NCBI GenBank assembly: GCA_039025235.1 | Contig: JBCCOS010000010.1 | Location: forward strand, 62,001-126,000 | Source: MED-G105 sp039025235 | Lineage (GTDB): Bacteria; Pseudomonadota; Alphaproteobacteria; Caulobacterales; Parvularculaceae | Reading direction: 5' to 3' | DNA length: 64,000 bases | Shown: piece by piece, positions 27,082 through 36,880 of the stretch | Position numbering within the stretch: the stretch's first letter is position 1 | Layout: each line of letters starts with the position of its first letter | The notes under the pieces: model-generated | Seen by the model: the letters and a program-made list of their open reading frames with translations, nothing else | What the model was told of the DNA's origin: nothing | Database searches by the model: none | Made by a program: the position numbers and the translations under genes

Positions 27082-28023
27082 ATGAGCGCTATCGAAAGAA
27101 ACAGTTCAACGCCTAAACTGTCTTTTCAGGGCCTAATTGCGACCCTCCAGCAATATTGGGCCGGTTTGGGGTGCGTTATCATTCAACCCTATGATCTTGA
27201 AGTGGGGGCAGGAACCTTTCATCCCGCAACGACACTGCGAGCGCTTGGCCCTAAACCTTGGAACGCCGCTTATGTTCAGCCTTGCCGGCGCCCAACAGAC
27301 GGCAGGTATGGCGCAAACCCAAATCGTTTCCAGCACTATTATCAGTTTCAAGTGGTTTTGAAACCGTCACCTGAAAATATTCAAGACCTTTACCTTGCTT
27401 CCCTCGACGCTATTGGCGTTGATCGGTCTGTGCACGATATAAGATTCGTCGAAGATGATTGGGAAAGCCCGACGCTTGGCGCTTGGGGCTTGGGTTGGGA
27501 AGTCTGGTGCGATGGCATGGAAGTCACTCAGTTTACATACTTCCAGCAAGTTGGAGGGTTTGACTGTCGTCCAGTGATGGGAGAACTAACGTATGGTCTC
27601 GAACGTTTGGCGATGTATGTACAAGGCGTCGATAATGGCTTTGATATCGATTATAATGGCGCTGGCGTAACTTATGGTGATGTATTTCATCAGCAAGAGG
27701 TGGAATTCTCAGCCTACAATTTTGAATTAGCCAATACAGAAATTCTGTTCGACCAGTTCCGTGAGGCTGAGGCCGTCTGTCAAGAGATCATTGCCGCAGG
27801 CAAAGCCGCTGGTAAGTCATTCGCCTTGCCAGCGTATGATCATTGTATGAAGGCATCGCACTTGTTCAACCTGCTTGATGCTCGCGGCGTTATTTCAGTG
27901 TCTGAGCGGCAAGCATATATTTTACGCATAAGAGACTTATCGAAAGCGTGTTGCGAGGCGTGGCTTTCAAGTCCACAGGGGCGTGAAGAAGGGGCGGGGA
28001 TCGTTGACTATAACGATGCATAA
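27082..28023 (+). CDS. glyQ: Glycine-tRNA ligase alpha subunit
   Basis: Alpha subunit of the heterotetrameric bacterial glycyl-tRNA synthetase, which charges tRNA-Gly. 313 residues, with SFQGLIATLQQYWAGLGC at the N-terminus, YDLEVGAGTFHPATTLR, YVQPCRRPTDGRYG and QYFYQF-like QHYYQFQV. ATG 27082 with GGGGAG at 27065-27070 is chosen over the upstream GTG 27031, because the family starts close to SFQGL. A thioesterase gene sits between it and glyS. Confidence 0.96.
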   Translation: MSAIERNSSTPKLSFQGLIATLQQYWAGLGCVIIQPYDLEVGAGTFHPATTLRALGPKPWNAAYVQPCRRPTDGRYGANPNRFQHYYQFQVVLKPSPENIQDLYLASLDAIGVDRSVHDIRFVEDDWESPTLGAWGLGWEVWCDGMEVTQFTYFQQVGGFDCRPVMGELTYGLERLAMYVQGVDNGFDIDYNGAGVTYGDVFHQQEVEFSAYNFELANTEILFDQFREAEAVCQEIIAAGKAAGKSFALPAYDHCMKASHLFNLLDARGVISVSERQAYILRIRDLSKACCEAWLSSPQGREEGAGIVDYNDA

Positions 28024-28087
28024 GTGCGTCGTGTTGTTTTGCGATAACCATCATAAACTGATCATTACGATACAATAATTTATTAGA

Positions 28088-28630
28088 ATGAGTGGATTGA
28101 TGGGCAGTGAACCAAGCAATGACAGCATACCAAGTAGCCTTTACGGGTCGTTACAACAGACAATGCATCCTAGTATTGCACAAGGTGTAACCAGTGAACG
28201 CCATACATTGATACTTAATACCTATAAAGAAGGTGCTTTCGAGTTTTTTGAGTGGGTTAAGGATCGCTTAGGGGGCATTCATCTCAAGGACTGGTCGTGG
28301 GGTCATGCAGCATTTCATTGGGATATCGATGACCGCTATGTGATCCGTGACGATTTCGTTTTTGGTGGTCATGTCGCGTCTATTGGTGACCATGTCCTTG
28401 CCACAACGGCGATGACGGTCCTAGCTGACAGTAAAGACAGATTTAAAACATCCCGCTTGGAAACACAGTTTTTTCGCCCAGTGCGCAAGCCGTCGGTTCA
28501 GATAAATGCGCGCGTGATCAATCTCTCCCGTTCAATGATCAATGTAGAAGCGGACTATATCAATGACGAAGGGAAATTGGCCGTAAGAGTTTCTGCGACC
28601 CAATCGCGAACCTATGCGGGGCCATTGTAG
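28088..28630 (+). CDS. PaaI-type hotdog-fold thioesterase
   Basis: 180-residue protein with the hotdog thioesterase pattern: an N-terminal helix, then a segment of the form FVFGGHVASIGDHVLATTAM, followed by FKTSRLETQFFRPV and repeated beta strands. It probably hydrolyses an acyl-CoA, with substrate unknown. It lies between glyQ and glyS on the same strand, spaced 64 and 79 bases, so it is likely part of their transcript. ATG 28100 is an alternative start. Confidence 0.78.
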   Translation: MSGLMGSEPSNDSIPSSLYGSLQQTMHPSIAQGVTSERHTLILNTYKEGAFEFFEWVKDRLGGIHLKDWSWGHAAFHWDIDDRYVIRDDFVFGGHVASIGDHVLATTAMTVLADSKDRFKTSRLETQFFRPVRKPSVQINARVINLSRSMINVEADYINDEGKLAVRVSATQSRTYAGPL

Positions 28631-28709
28631 CATTTTGCGACGATAAGCGGTGATTGTATTGTCCAGAGACGAATTTTTTTAAACTGACACGAATAACGAA
28701 GACACATAA

Positions 28710-30734
28710 ATGCCAGAACTTTTAATTGAGTTGTTGTCGGAGGAAATACCCGCACGAATGCAGGCTCGTGCGGCGCAAGATCTTAAACGTCACGTGAATG
28801 ACGCGCTTATAAATGCTGGCTTTTTACCAGAAGGCGTTGAAGCATTCGCCGGGCCAAGACGATTGACTGTTGTTGTAACCGGTCTGCCGACAACGCAACC
28901 TGACCTTAAAGAAGAGAAGAAAGGGCCTAGAGTTGGTGCGCCGGAAAAAGCAACGGATGGCTTCTTGAAGTCTGCTGGTCTGTCGTCACTCAATGCGTGT
29001 GAGGTGCGATCTGATAAAAAAGGCGAATTCTATGTCGCGATCATTGATCGGAAAGGTCGACCGACAGCGGATTTAATTGCCGAACTCTTTCCAGAGATTG
29101 TGAAGAACTTTCCATGGCCGAAGTCCATGCGGTGGGGGGAAGGAGACCTTAAATGGGTTCGTCCGCTGACATCAATTCTTTGCGTCTTCGATAATGAAGT
29201 GGTTCCTTTCACAGTAGATACCCTATCATCCGGAGACGTGACACGTGGGCACCGATTCATGTCGAACGATGTTCTGCAAGCCAGAAATTTCGAGGCTTAT
29301 GAGACGGCGCTCCGGAACGCCAAAGTTATGCTTGATGGTGATGCGCGTAAGGAACTAATAGCCCGTGAAGCAACGACACTTTGTGAGGCGCAAGGACTTG
29401 AATTGGTTGATGATCCGGGGCTATTGGCTGAAGCCGCTGGCTTAGCGGAGTGGCCAATGGTTCTGATCGGAACTTATGATGAGAAGTTTCTTTCTTTGCC
29501 GGATGAGGTTCTAACCGCTTCGATGCGCGGACATCAGAAGTATTTTTCCGTTCGAGATCCAGAAACCGGCCATTTGACCAATCGCTTTATTTGTGTAGCT
29601 AATTTGGATGCGCCAGACGGTGGCACGGCGATGCGCGCTGGCTACGAACGGGTACTGACGGCTCGGTTATCCGATGCGTGGTATCTGTATAACCAGGATC
29701 TAAAACAACCGCTCGAAGGCCATGTGGATGAGCTTTATAAGATCACCTTTTTCGAGGGCTTAGGCTCGATTGGGGACAAAGTTGATCGTGTAACAACAAA
29801 AGCAATGGCCCTAGCGGATGCTGTTGGCGCGAAGCCTGATGAAATTGCGCGCGCTGCACGATTGTCAAAGGCTGATCTTGTAACGGGTATGGTCAACGAA
29901 TTCCCTGAACTGCAAGGGGTGATGGGGCGGTACTATGCAAAGGAACAAGGCGACCCAGACGATATTGCCGACGCTGTAAAAGTACACTATCAACCAATAG
30001 GGCAGGATGAGGTTGTCCCCACCGCGCCGATTTCAATTGCTGTGGCGTTAGCGGATAAAATTGATACGCTCACGTCTTTCTGGTCGATTGGCAAAAAACC
30101 AACAGGCTCTGGAGATCCATTTGCTCTGAGGCGGGCTGCGCTTGGCGTGATACGAATTATTCTCGAAAATAAAGTTCGGATGCCACTACCGTGTGACCCT
30201 GGAGATATCCTTTTGTTTTTCCATGACCGACTGAAGGTCTATCTTCGCGATCAGGGGCGAAAGCATGACCGGATCGATGCAATTCGCCATCGTTCCGACG
30301 GGATGCTGCGGGATGACTTGGTTGAAATCGTTGCAAGGCTCGATTCCCTTGATAGCTTTTTAGAACACGCCAACGGGATGGATTTGATCGCTGCTCATAA
30401 ACGCGCAAAAAATATCTTGAAAGCGGAGGCGAAGAAAACTGACTCCTCTGACAAAGACGGCGTTCGTGAAAATCTTTTAGAAGACGCGGTGGAACAGGCA
30501 CTTTTTGCATCTCTTACAAAGGTGGAAAACACAGTAAAGGAAGCAATAAAAGGCGAGGACTTCGCTACTGCTATGTCAGCCCTTTCATCACTTAGAGAGC
30601 CAATCGATGCATTCTTCGAAAATGTGAAGGTGAATGCCGATAACCCAGCGGTCCGATTAAACCGGCTTGCTTTGCTACAGCAATTTACGCATGCCACTGC
30701 GCTCGTTGCCGACTTCGAAAAATTGGAAGGCTAA
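28710..30734 (+). CDS. glyS: Glycine-tRNA ligase beta subunit
   Basis: Beta subunit of glycyl-tRNA synthetase, 674 residues, near the family's usual length. It begins PELLIELLSEEIPARMQ, and GPRRL, FPWPKSMRWG, LTASMRGHQKYFS and the HD-like region with KADLVTGMVNEFPELQG are diagnostic, as is SIGKKPTGSGDPFALRRAA. The subunit binds and positions tRNA-Gly. The next gene begins four bases after its stop. Confidence 0.97.
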   Translation: MPELLIELLSEEIPARMQARAAQDLKRHVNDALINAGFLPEGVEAFAGPRRLTVVVTGLPTTQPDLKEEKKGPRVGAPEKATDGFLKSAGLSSLNACEVRSDKKGEFYVAIIDRKGRPTADLIAELFPEIVKNFPWPKSMRWGEGDLKWVRPLTSILCVFDNEVVPFTVDTLSSGDVTRGHRFMSNDVLQARNFEAYETALRNAKVMLDGDARKELIAREATTLCEAQGLELVDDPGLLAEAAGLAEWPMVLIGTYDEKFLSLPDEVLTASMRGHQKYFSVRDPETGHLTNRFICVANLDAPDGGTAMRAGYERVLTARLSDAWYLYNQDLKQPLEGHVDELYKITFFEGLGSIGDKVDRVTTKAMALADAVGAKPDEIARAARLSKADLVTGMVNEFPELQGVMGRYYAKEQGDPDDIADAVKVHYQPIGQDEVVPTAPISIAVALADKIDTLTSFWSIGKKPTGSGDPFALRRAALGVIRIILENKVRMPLPCDPGDILLFFHDRLKVYLRDQGRKHDRIDAIRHRSDGMLRDDLVEIVARLDSLDSFLEHANGMDLIAAHKRAKNILKAEAKKTDSSDKDGVRENLLEDAVEQALFASLTKVENTVKEAIKGEDFATAMSALSSLREPIDAFFENVKVNADNPAVRLNRLALLQQFTHATALVADFEKLEG

Positions 30735-30737
30735 AGC

Positions 30738-32066
30738 TTGTCTGATTTGAAAATAGAGTGGGGCCTTATTTTACGGAAGGGCCTAACGGCGGTTTGTCTG
30801 CTACCTGTGTTGGTGGTTACTGGTGTTGGTCTTTTGGCCATGTCAAGCAGTCTCGACAACGAACAGATTTCTGAAAATCTTTATACGGACCGAGAATACT
30901 TTCAATATGGCCGCCCGCCAGCCTTTAATGGACGAAAAGTGGACGTTGGTACAGAGTGCCTTGGTATGTCTTTTGGTCTGGCGTCCCGAAAAATCGATGA
31001 GAGCTGGTTCGGTTATGCTGTGCGTGCACCGGTTATAAACGATTGCAACAGCTTACTATCGCGGCTTGCGGCAAATATTGGTGTGAATAACAACGAAGAA
31101 ACGTCTCGATCTTTCCAGCTGCAAGATATACCGTATTTTGACTATTTCCGATATTGGCATGGTTATGCTGCCATTTCGCGGCCAGCCCTTTCGGTTCTAC
31201 CGTATCGCGATTTTCGCATGCTAGTCTTTAATGGCATGCTCGTCTTATTTTTTCTGCTGGGACGTCGTTTATACCGCGATTTTGGGGCGGGATTTGCTTT
31301 CGCTTTTTTCCTTCCTTTTTTGATCATCAATTATGCAGGGTTTTTGACGCTATGGACAAAGGCGGTTAGTTGGATTGTTGCACTCGTTGGAGCTCTTATC
31401 GTCTCCGACAACGCATCAAAGCAACGTCAAACCGAGTTGCCGCTGTTAGCATTTTTCATGCTAGGCGCTGCAACAGCCTATTTCGATTGGCTGACGGTAC
31501 CGCTCTTCATGTTGATGTTTCCAGCACTGGTTTTTTTCCTCTACCGTTTTCGATTTGGTTTGACCACCAAGCCACTCCAACAGTTCATTCAATTTGCGAC
31601 CATTAATGCCTTCTGGGTTCTCGGCTATACAAGCTTTTTTGCATCGAAGTTTTTGTTGGCCGTTTTTGTTATGGGGCCCGGTTCTTTTGAAACGATTAGG
31701 CGCACCATTTCATACCGAATACGTGGCGCCTATGAATCAGTAAGCCCTTGGCCAGGTGCCGGGATTTCTGAAAATTTCGAAGCCTTTAAAACATTTTGGG
31801 GTATTATTGTCGTTGTTTGTTTTATCATCGCGCCCTTGGCAAAAGCAGAACGCCGGCAAAAGCTTTGGACAATTGCTCGGGAAAATCCGGCATTTTTGCT
31901 GATTGCGATTTCTCCCTTCGTCTGGTGGGAAGTATTGAGTAACCACTCGCAGATCCATGCCATCTTTACGCATGCATTGCTTGTTTTATTCCTTATACCA
32001 ATGAGTTTAACGCTGTTTAACCAGTGGCCCACGCCTCAAATAGACACCAACCGTTCTGAGGTTTAA
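30738..32066 (+). CDS. Unknown polytopic membrane protein
   Basis: 442-residue protein with an N-terminal membrane helix, a periplasmic-looking loop of about 110 residues with a Cys pair, and then about nine hydrophobic segments. The architecture is reminiscent of GT-C fold glycosyltransferases or ligases, but I see no diagnostic motif and do not assign a function. It starts at TTG 30738; GGAAGG at 30725-30730 inside glyS is correctly spaced, so translation is probably coupled to glyS. It converges with the next gene with only 9 bases between them. Confidence 0.6.
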   Translation: MSDLKIEWGLILRKGLTAVCLLPVLVVTGVGLLAMSSSLDNEQISENLYTDREYFQYGRPPAFNGRKVDVGTECLGMSFGLASRKIDESWFGYAVRAPVINDCNSLLSRLAANIGVNNNEETSRSFQLQDIPYFDYFRYWHGYAAISRPALSVLPYRDFRMLVFNGMLVLFFLLGRRLYRDFGAGFAFAFFLPFLIINYAGFLTLWTKAVSWIVALVGALIVSDNASKQRQTELPLLAFFMLGAATAYFDWLTVPLFMLMFPALVFFLYRFRFGLTTKPLQQFIQFATINAFWVLGYTSFFASKFLLAVFVMGPGSFETIRRTISYRIRGAYESVSPWPGAGISENFEAFKTFWGIIVVVCFIIAPLAKAERRQKLWTIARENPAFLLIAISPFVWWEVLSNHSQIHAIFTHALLVLFLIPMSLTLFNQWPTPQIDTNRSEV

Positions 32067-32075
32067 GCAAGAATT

Positions 32076-33569
32076 CTACACATAGTCATCTTTGTATTTC
32101 ATCGACCGTTCTGCACTGGGAAAAAACAGGAACGCTAGCATCAAGATGTAGCTTGCATAGTCCCAGGCGATTGCGAGTGCCCAGATATCTGAAAAGATAC
32201 TTGCATTTTTTAGAACGGCATCACGTGGTGTAATCACTGAGAGGCTAGGAACACGCTCTTGTCCGTAGACAACGGTAGATGTTCTTGATCGAGACGCGTC
32301 AGGTTCTGATTCAGGTGCCGGATCACTAAACCAACTGATGAAGATCGCTAATCCGCGCTCTGGCGACAAATCAGCAGCAGATAGCAATGGCTTTGGGGGC
32401 TTAGATAACTTTTGCTTTCTTATTAAAGAGCTCAGCGTTTTTTGCACTTCATCGGCATAACGGTTGATGGCTTTTTTTTGGTTGCTGTTCGTACCAATAG
32501 GTTTTGGATTGGCTCGTTCAAAGTTCGTAAATTGTTGTTCTAGAAGAATCTCAATCCGTCTGTCGCGGCGCCATTGATTTAGAACTACGGCGAAATCGTC
32601 AAAATCCGTTTGAAAATCTCGTGCCCAAAAATCGTAGTTATCAAATGCGTTTGACGCGAGCTGTCCAGATAGTCTTTCAATTTTTTTGGAACAGATTGTT
32701 GGTTCAAAAGGGTTAGTGCCCGATGGGTCGGGAGAGGAGATTATGCTTGATACGGACTGTTCGAGTCCCGCAAGCCAATCAGCGACCCCGGAGAAGTACG
32801 CCGCTACGGCGCCCCGTCCAGCGGATCCCGTTTGCGACCCACGCTCTTTTTCATTCTTCGCGACGCGCGCTACGTCTCCGACAGCAAGCCTTAAATCCTC
32901 AAGAAAAAGAAAGTCTTTTTGCCGGTGGGCAACAATACCAGCGCACTCGGACTGTAAGCGTTCGAGTTCGAAGTTATAGGTATGACGCACAGCATCCACG
33001 CCGCCGATTCCAACGACGGTTGTCCAGGTGGAAACAAAAAACAGAATAATCGCCAATACCGGAACGACCAAAAAAAGCTTGATTGACCGTTCAACGAAAA
33101 ATGCCATATCGCTGAAAAAGCTGTTGCTAAGACCACGAAACCAATCACGGTGACGAACGAATTCAGCACCGCCGACCCAAATGGTTACGGCAAGGAAGAA
33201 AACAAAAATACCGAAGGCCGGCGGCAGGATAGCATTACGAAAGAAGTCATCATTTTCCTGGCTTGTGATCAATCCAAAACCGATGGCTGATGAAATACCT
33301 GAAAAGAAGGCGGACGTTGTGGCAACGATGACAAAAAGTCGGTTGAACAAGGATGATGTGCGCATCCTTGATGAGGTGAAAATCATATAGATGATGATCC
33401 CCATGAGGAGAATGACACCAGCCGACGCTAAAATAAGTAGCCAGCCGTTCGGCGACATATCACTGTCAAGCGGTGATACTTGATTAAGTGTTGTGACATC
33501 TGCCAAGGCCGCTTGCAAACATGTCACATAACAAATGAGCAAAATGCAGACGAAAAATTTTACACTCAT
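32076..33569 (-). CDS. Unknown membrane protein, 497 residues
   Basis: Minus-strand gene with a possible signal peptide (ending near AALAD), four hydrophobic segments in the first 190 residues, a long soluble middle (about 195-440) with charged helical stretches and several cysteines, and one C-terminal hydrophobic segment. No family recognised. The N-terminal and C-terminal membrane anchors with a large central soluble domain suggest a membrane-tethered sensory or scaffold protein. The next gene upstream on the same strand is tonB-like, 120 bases away. Confidence 0.55.
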   Translation of the reverse strand: MSVKFFVCILLICYVTCLQAALADVTTLNQVSPLDSDMSPNGWLLILASAGVILLMGIIIYMIFTSSRMRTSSLFNRLFVIVATTSAFFSGISSAIGFGLITSQENDDFFRNAILPPAFGIFVFFLAVTIWVGGAEFVRHRDWFRGLSNSFFSDMAFFVERSIKLFLVVPVLAIILFFVSTWTTVVGIGGVDAVRHTYNFELERLQSECAGIVAHRQKDFLFLEDLRLAVGDVARVAKNEKERGSQTGSAGRGAVAAYFSGVADWLAGLEQSVSSIISSPDPSGTNPFEPTICSKKIERLSGQLASNAFDNYDFWARDFQTDFDDFAVVLNQWRRDRRIEILLEQQFTNFERANPKPIGTNSNQKKAINRYADEVQKTLSSLIRKQKLSKPPKPLLSAADLSPERGLAIFISWFSDPAPESEPDASRSRTSTVVYGQERVPSLSVITPRDAVLKNASIFSDIWALAIAWDYASYILMLAFLFFPSAERSMKYKDDYV

Positions 33570-33689
33570 AGACGATCTCCCCCAAATCGCGAGCCAAGGC
33601 GGTTCTACGCTATCGGATTATTCCTTTTGATTGCCTGTAATCGTTTTGGCTCATCGGAAGACCCATGCAACAACCATTGGTGAGTGCCA

Positions 33690-34265
33690 TTAGTCTTCCA
33701 GTTCAAATCGGATGATTTGCCGAACACCCCGCTGCGGCACTGGGCGGCCATCGACCATTTTGGGACTATATTTCCAACGAGATACGGCACGGACCACGGA
33801 ATTATTCAGACACGTATTATCCGAAGAAATGATCCGTGGATTGATCACATCGCCTTGCTCCGAAATATCAAACTCAACAATGACGACGCCGCCTTTGCCT
33901 TTGGCTTTACAACGCTCTGGGAACTGCGGCGGATATGTAACAATAGGCGTTCCGGAAGGCCCTATTGTTCCATCAATGTCAATGACACCGGGGTCTATTT
34001 GTTTTGGCTTTGGACCCCGCACCCCTCCAGGGTTAGGAGTAGGATCTGGATTGACGGTATCAATTGGATCCGGCGGTTCGATCTCTTTCGGTGGTTTCCT
34101 CTCAATTATCGGTTCTGGTTCCGGCCGTTTAGCCGTTATGATCATCTCGGGCGTTTCAACTGGAGGAAGGATCGTCGGTTGCTGCGCAATCATCTCGCGC
34201 ATGAACAGAAATAAACCAACCGTAATCAGCGCGGCTGCTGGAACTGCTAGTATAAATCGAAACAT
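33690..34265 (-). CDS. TonB family energy-transducing protein
   Basis: 191-residue protein with one N-terminal membrane anchor (about 4-24), a Pro/Glu-rich spacer containing PEPEPIIERKPPKEIEPPDP, and a C-terminal TonB domain (about 105-191) with YPPQFPERCKAKGKGG, VVIVEFDISEQGDV and RAVSRWKYSPKMVDG. It would couple the proton gradient to outer-membrane receptors. No exbB, exbD or TonB-dependent receptor gene is adjacent, so it relies on partners elsewhere. Confidence 0.88.
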   Translation of the reverse strand: MFRFILAVPAAALITVGLFLFMREMIAQQPTILPPVETPEMIITAKRPEPEPIIERKPPKEIEPPDPIDTVNPDPTPNPGGVRGPKPKQIDPGVIDIDGTIGPSGTPIVTYPPQFPERCKAKGKGGVVIVEFDISEQGDVINPRIISSDNTCLNNSVVRAVSRWKYSPKMVDGRPVPQRGVRQIIRFELED

Positions 34266-34383
34266 CTTGGCCCCTCATCATTCCCCAATACCCTGGGATA
34301 AGAGGATGATCGCTCAAAAAACAGGCAATGGCTAGTCTTTCGAGCGGCAGCAAAATCGTGCACTGCAATATCGCTTGTTTCGA

Positions 34384-34901
34384 CTAATGCTTGCGTCGAT
34401 CTTGACCATAAACAAGGACGCGCTCGTCTAGGAGGCCAGGCAGGTTCGGTCGATCACCAATCATGCGTGAACCAATTTTTTCCGCCGTTTTGATGCTAGG
34501 CGTATTATCAGGGTGGATAACGTGAATGACCCGATCCCATCCAAGGGTGTCAAAAGCATAGGCAATGCAAGCGCTTGCGGCTTCTGATGCAAAGCCTTTT
34601 CTCACATGATTGGGATGTGTGGCCCAGCCAACCTCCGGGGAAGGCTAGCCATGGGGGTCCAGTGGCCGACTCGGCCCACCCAAGCGCCAGTCGATTTTTC
34701 AATTACAGAATACAAGCTGTAGCCGCGGATTTGATGATGGCCGAGAAGCGTTGCGATTTTTCGCCAAACTTGTTCGGGGATCATAGGTTCAGACTTCAGA
34801 GCTTTCATTGTCCTGGGGTCTGAAAGTAACTCACAGAAAGGCTCAAAGTCCTGTTCGGGCGCAATATCCCGAATGATAAGCCTTTCTGTTTCGATCTGCA
34901 T
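34384..34901 (-). pseudogene. GNAT acetyltransferase gene broken by a frameshift
   Basis: Two overlapping minus-strand frames together form one RimJ/RimL-type N-acetyltransferase. The first (34901 down to about 34640) has IETERLIIRDIAPEQDFEPF, YSLYSVIEKSTGAWVGRVG. The second (from about 34640 to 34384) continues with EVGWATHPNHVRKGFASEAA, the acetyl-CoA-binding region, and IHPDNTPSIKTAEKIGSRM. The frame changes near the CCCCGG run at about 34634-34646, consistent with loss of one base. It could be a true pseudogene or a homopolymer error in the assembly; all other family features look intact. Confidence 0.8.
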
Positions 34902-34918
34902 ATTTCAAATAGTAGCTA

Positions 34919-36325
34919 TTAGTAGCGATACTGATCGGTTTTAAACGGTCCGGAGGTTCCAACGCCGATATAGTCGGCTTGATCTTTTGTCAGTTCTGAG
35001 AGATGCGCACCAACCTTTGCTAGGTGCAGGGCAGCAACTTTTTCGTCCAAATGCTTCGGTAATACATAAACTTCATTTTTATACTGATCGCCCTTGGTCC
35101 ATAACTCAATCTGTGCAAGGGTTTGGTTCGTAAATGAAGCCGACATCACAAAACTTGGGTGCCCGGTCGCATTGCCGAGATTGAGAAGGCGACCCTGACT
35201 TAAGAGAAGCATGCGCTTGCCGTCGGGGTAGGTTATCATATCAACTTGGTCTTTGACGTTTGTCCATTTAAAGTTGCGAAGGCCTTCTACCTGGATCTCA
35301 TTATCAAAGTGACCAATATTGCCGACGATCGCCATGTCTTTCAAAGCGCGCATATGATCAACAGTAAGGACATCTTTGTTGCCCGTTGCCGTGATAACAA
35401 TATCAGCGCGCGGCGCGGCCTCTTCCATTGTCACAACTTCAAAGCCGTCCATCGCGGCTTGGAGAGCGCAAATCGGATCAACTTCGGTTACCATGACCCG
35501 AGCGCCAGCACCGGCAAGGGATGCCGCTGACCCTTTGCCGACATCGCCATAGCCCGCGACGACAGCAACTTTACCAGCCATCATAACGTCTGTACCACGA
35601 CGAATACCATCAACGAGTGACTCTTTGCAGCCATATTTATTGTCGAATTTCGATTTGGTCACGGAGTCGTTCACATTGATTGCGGGGAAGGGGAGTGTGC
35701 CCGCTTTTTCTCTTTGATAAAGTCGGAGAACACCCGTTGTTGTTTCTTCCGTAACGCCCTGAATATTTGCTTTTATTTTAGAGTAAAAGTCTGGCGTCTT
35801 CGCGAGGCGCTGCTTAATGGTATCAAAGAGGGCCGTCTCTTCTTCGTTACTGGGATTGTCGAGGACCGAGGGATCTTTTTCGGCTTCCGCACCAAGAAGG
35901 ATGAGCAGGGTTGCATCGCCGCCATCATCCAAAATCATGTTAGCGGTCTCGCCGTTAGGCCATTCGAATATTTTATCAGCGAGGTCCCAGTATTCCTCAA
36001 TGGTTTCCCCTTTGAACGCAAAAACAGGTGTACCGGTTGCGGCTATTGCTGCTGCGGCGTGGTCTTGGGTTGAGTAAATGTTGCAAGAACACCAGCGCAC
36101 TTCGGCCCCTAAGGACTGCAATGTTTCGATTAGAACGGCTGTTTGGATAGTCATGTGAAGGGAACCGGCAATGCGCGCGCCCTTCAAGGGCTGTGATTTG
36201 CCATATTCCTCGCGCGTCGCCATGAGACCGGGCATCTCCGTCTCTGCGATTTCGATTTCGCGGCGGCCGAATTCTGCGAGCTCAATATCTTTAATGACAA
36301 AATCATTCTGCGCTTGCGCTGACAT
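34919..36325 (-). CDS. ahcY: Adenosylhomocysteinase
   Basis: Splits S-adenosylhomocysteine into adenosine and homocysteine, clearing the inhibitor left by methyltransferases; bacteriochlorophyll synthesis itself uses SAM. 468 residues, with GARIAGSLHMTIQTAVLIET, the NAD-binding VAVVAGYGDVGKGSAASL, TGNKDVLTVDHM and C-terminal KTDQYRY, all diagnostic. It is a single cytoplasmic enzyme gene with a perfect 20-bp palindrome about 100 bases upstream, likely its operator. Confidence 0.98.
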   Translation of the reverse strand: MSAQAQNDFVIKDIELAEFGRREIEIAETEMPGLMATREEYGKSQPLKGARIAGSLHMTIQTAVLIETLQSLGAEVRWCSCNIYSTQDHAAAAIAATGTPVFAFKGETIEEYWDLADKIFEWPNGETANMILDDGGDATLLILLGAEAEKDPSVLDNPSNEEETALFDTIKQRLAKTPDFYSKIKANIQGVTEETTTGVLRLYQREKAGTLPFPAINVNDSVTKSKFDNKYGCKESLVDGIRRGTDVMMAGKVAVVAGYGDVGKGSAASLAGAGARVMVTEVDPICALQAAMDGFEVVTMEEAAPRADIVITATGNKDVLTVDHMRALKDMAIVGNIGHFDNEIQVEGLRNFKWTNVKDQVDMITYPDGKRMLLLSQGRLLNLGNATGHPSFVMSASFTNQTLAQIELWTKGDQYKNEVYVLPKHLDEKVAALHLAKVGAHLSELTKDQADYIGVGTSGPFKTDQYRY

Positions 36326-36426
36326 TGGAAATTCCTTTGAACGTCTTTTGAAATGCTTTGAAAACAGCCGACAACAACAGTTGGGCTGAAAAGGCTATAA
36401 CGGTTATTCGCTCCGAAGCCAACCAC

Positions 36427-36446
36427 ATATAAAGATTTCTTTATAT
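36427..36446 (-). promoter_or_regulatory. Perfect 20-bp palindrome upstream of ahcY
   Basis: ATATAAAGA-TT-TCTTTATAT, fully self-complementary, centred about 110 bases before the ahcY start codon. Its position and symmetry suggest an operator for a dimeric regulator. ArsR-type SahR/SAM-responsive repressors are known to control ahcY in Proteobacteria; assignment to SahR is inference. Confidence 0.65.
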
Positions 36447-36626
36447 CACTTTCCGCCATAGGGCGGGGCAGGCCATTGTTGAGCGCGCCGCTTCATTGAT
36501 CTTCGGCATTTCCAGCCTGTCACATCCCTATCAACCGATAGAAAGGCGTGCTGATGATAAAATGGTCTTGTGAGCCGTCTGGTGAAAAGCAAATTCAATT
36601 AAAGGGCAAGCGATACCTTTGTCGCC

Positions 36627-36730
36627 TAAAGCGCCTCCGTTTCAATTGGAATCAGAGCGGCGCTTTAAGTTGTTGATTTTACGCATTTCCTTAACGCCAA
36701 CCGCACACACTTGGCTTGGAAATGCTTTAA
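36627..36730 (-). repeat. R1 hairpin repeat, copy b
   Basis: R1 in reverse orientation with ends TAAAGC and GCTTTA, 150 bases 3' of the epimerase-like gene. It closely matches copies c and d, including CTTAACGCCAACCGCACACA. The surrounding 556-base gap (36326-36880) otherwise holds the ahcY palindrome and nothing else I recognise. Confidence 0.9.
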
Positions 36731-36880
36731 ACGAATATACGCCTTCGAAAGTGAAGCAAAAACGGATTTCCGCCACGCTTTACTTTTTGGCATCGCGTGT
36801 TTGCATCATTTTTTTCGCTCTAACAACAAATGTGCTTTTAGCATTTGCCGCGATGCGCATGAACGCTATCGAACAACAGT

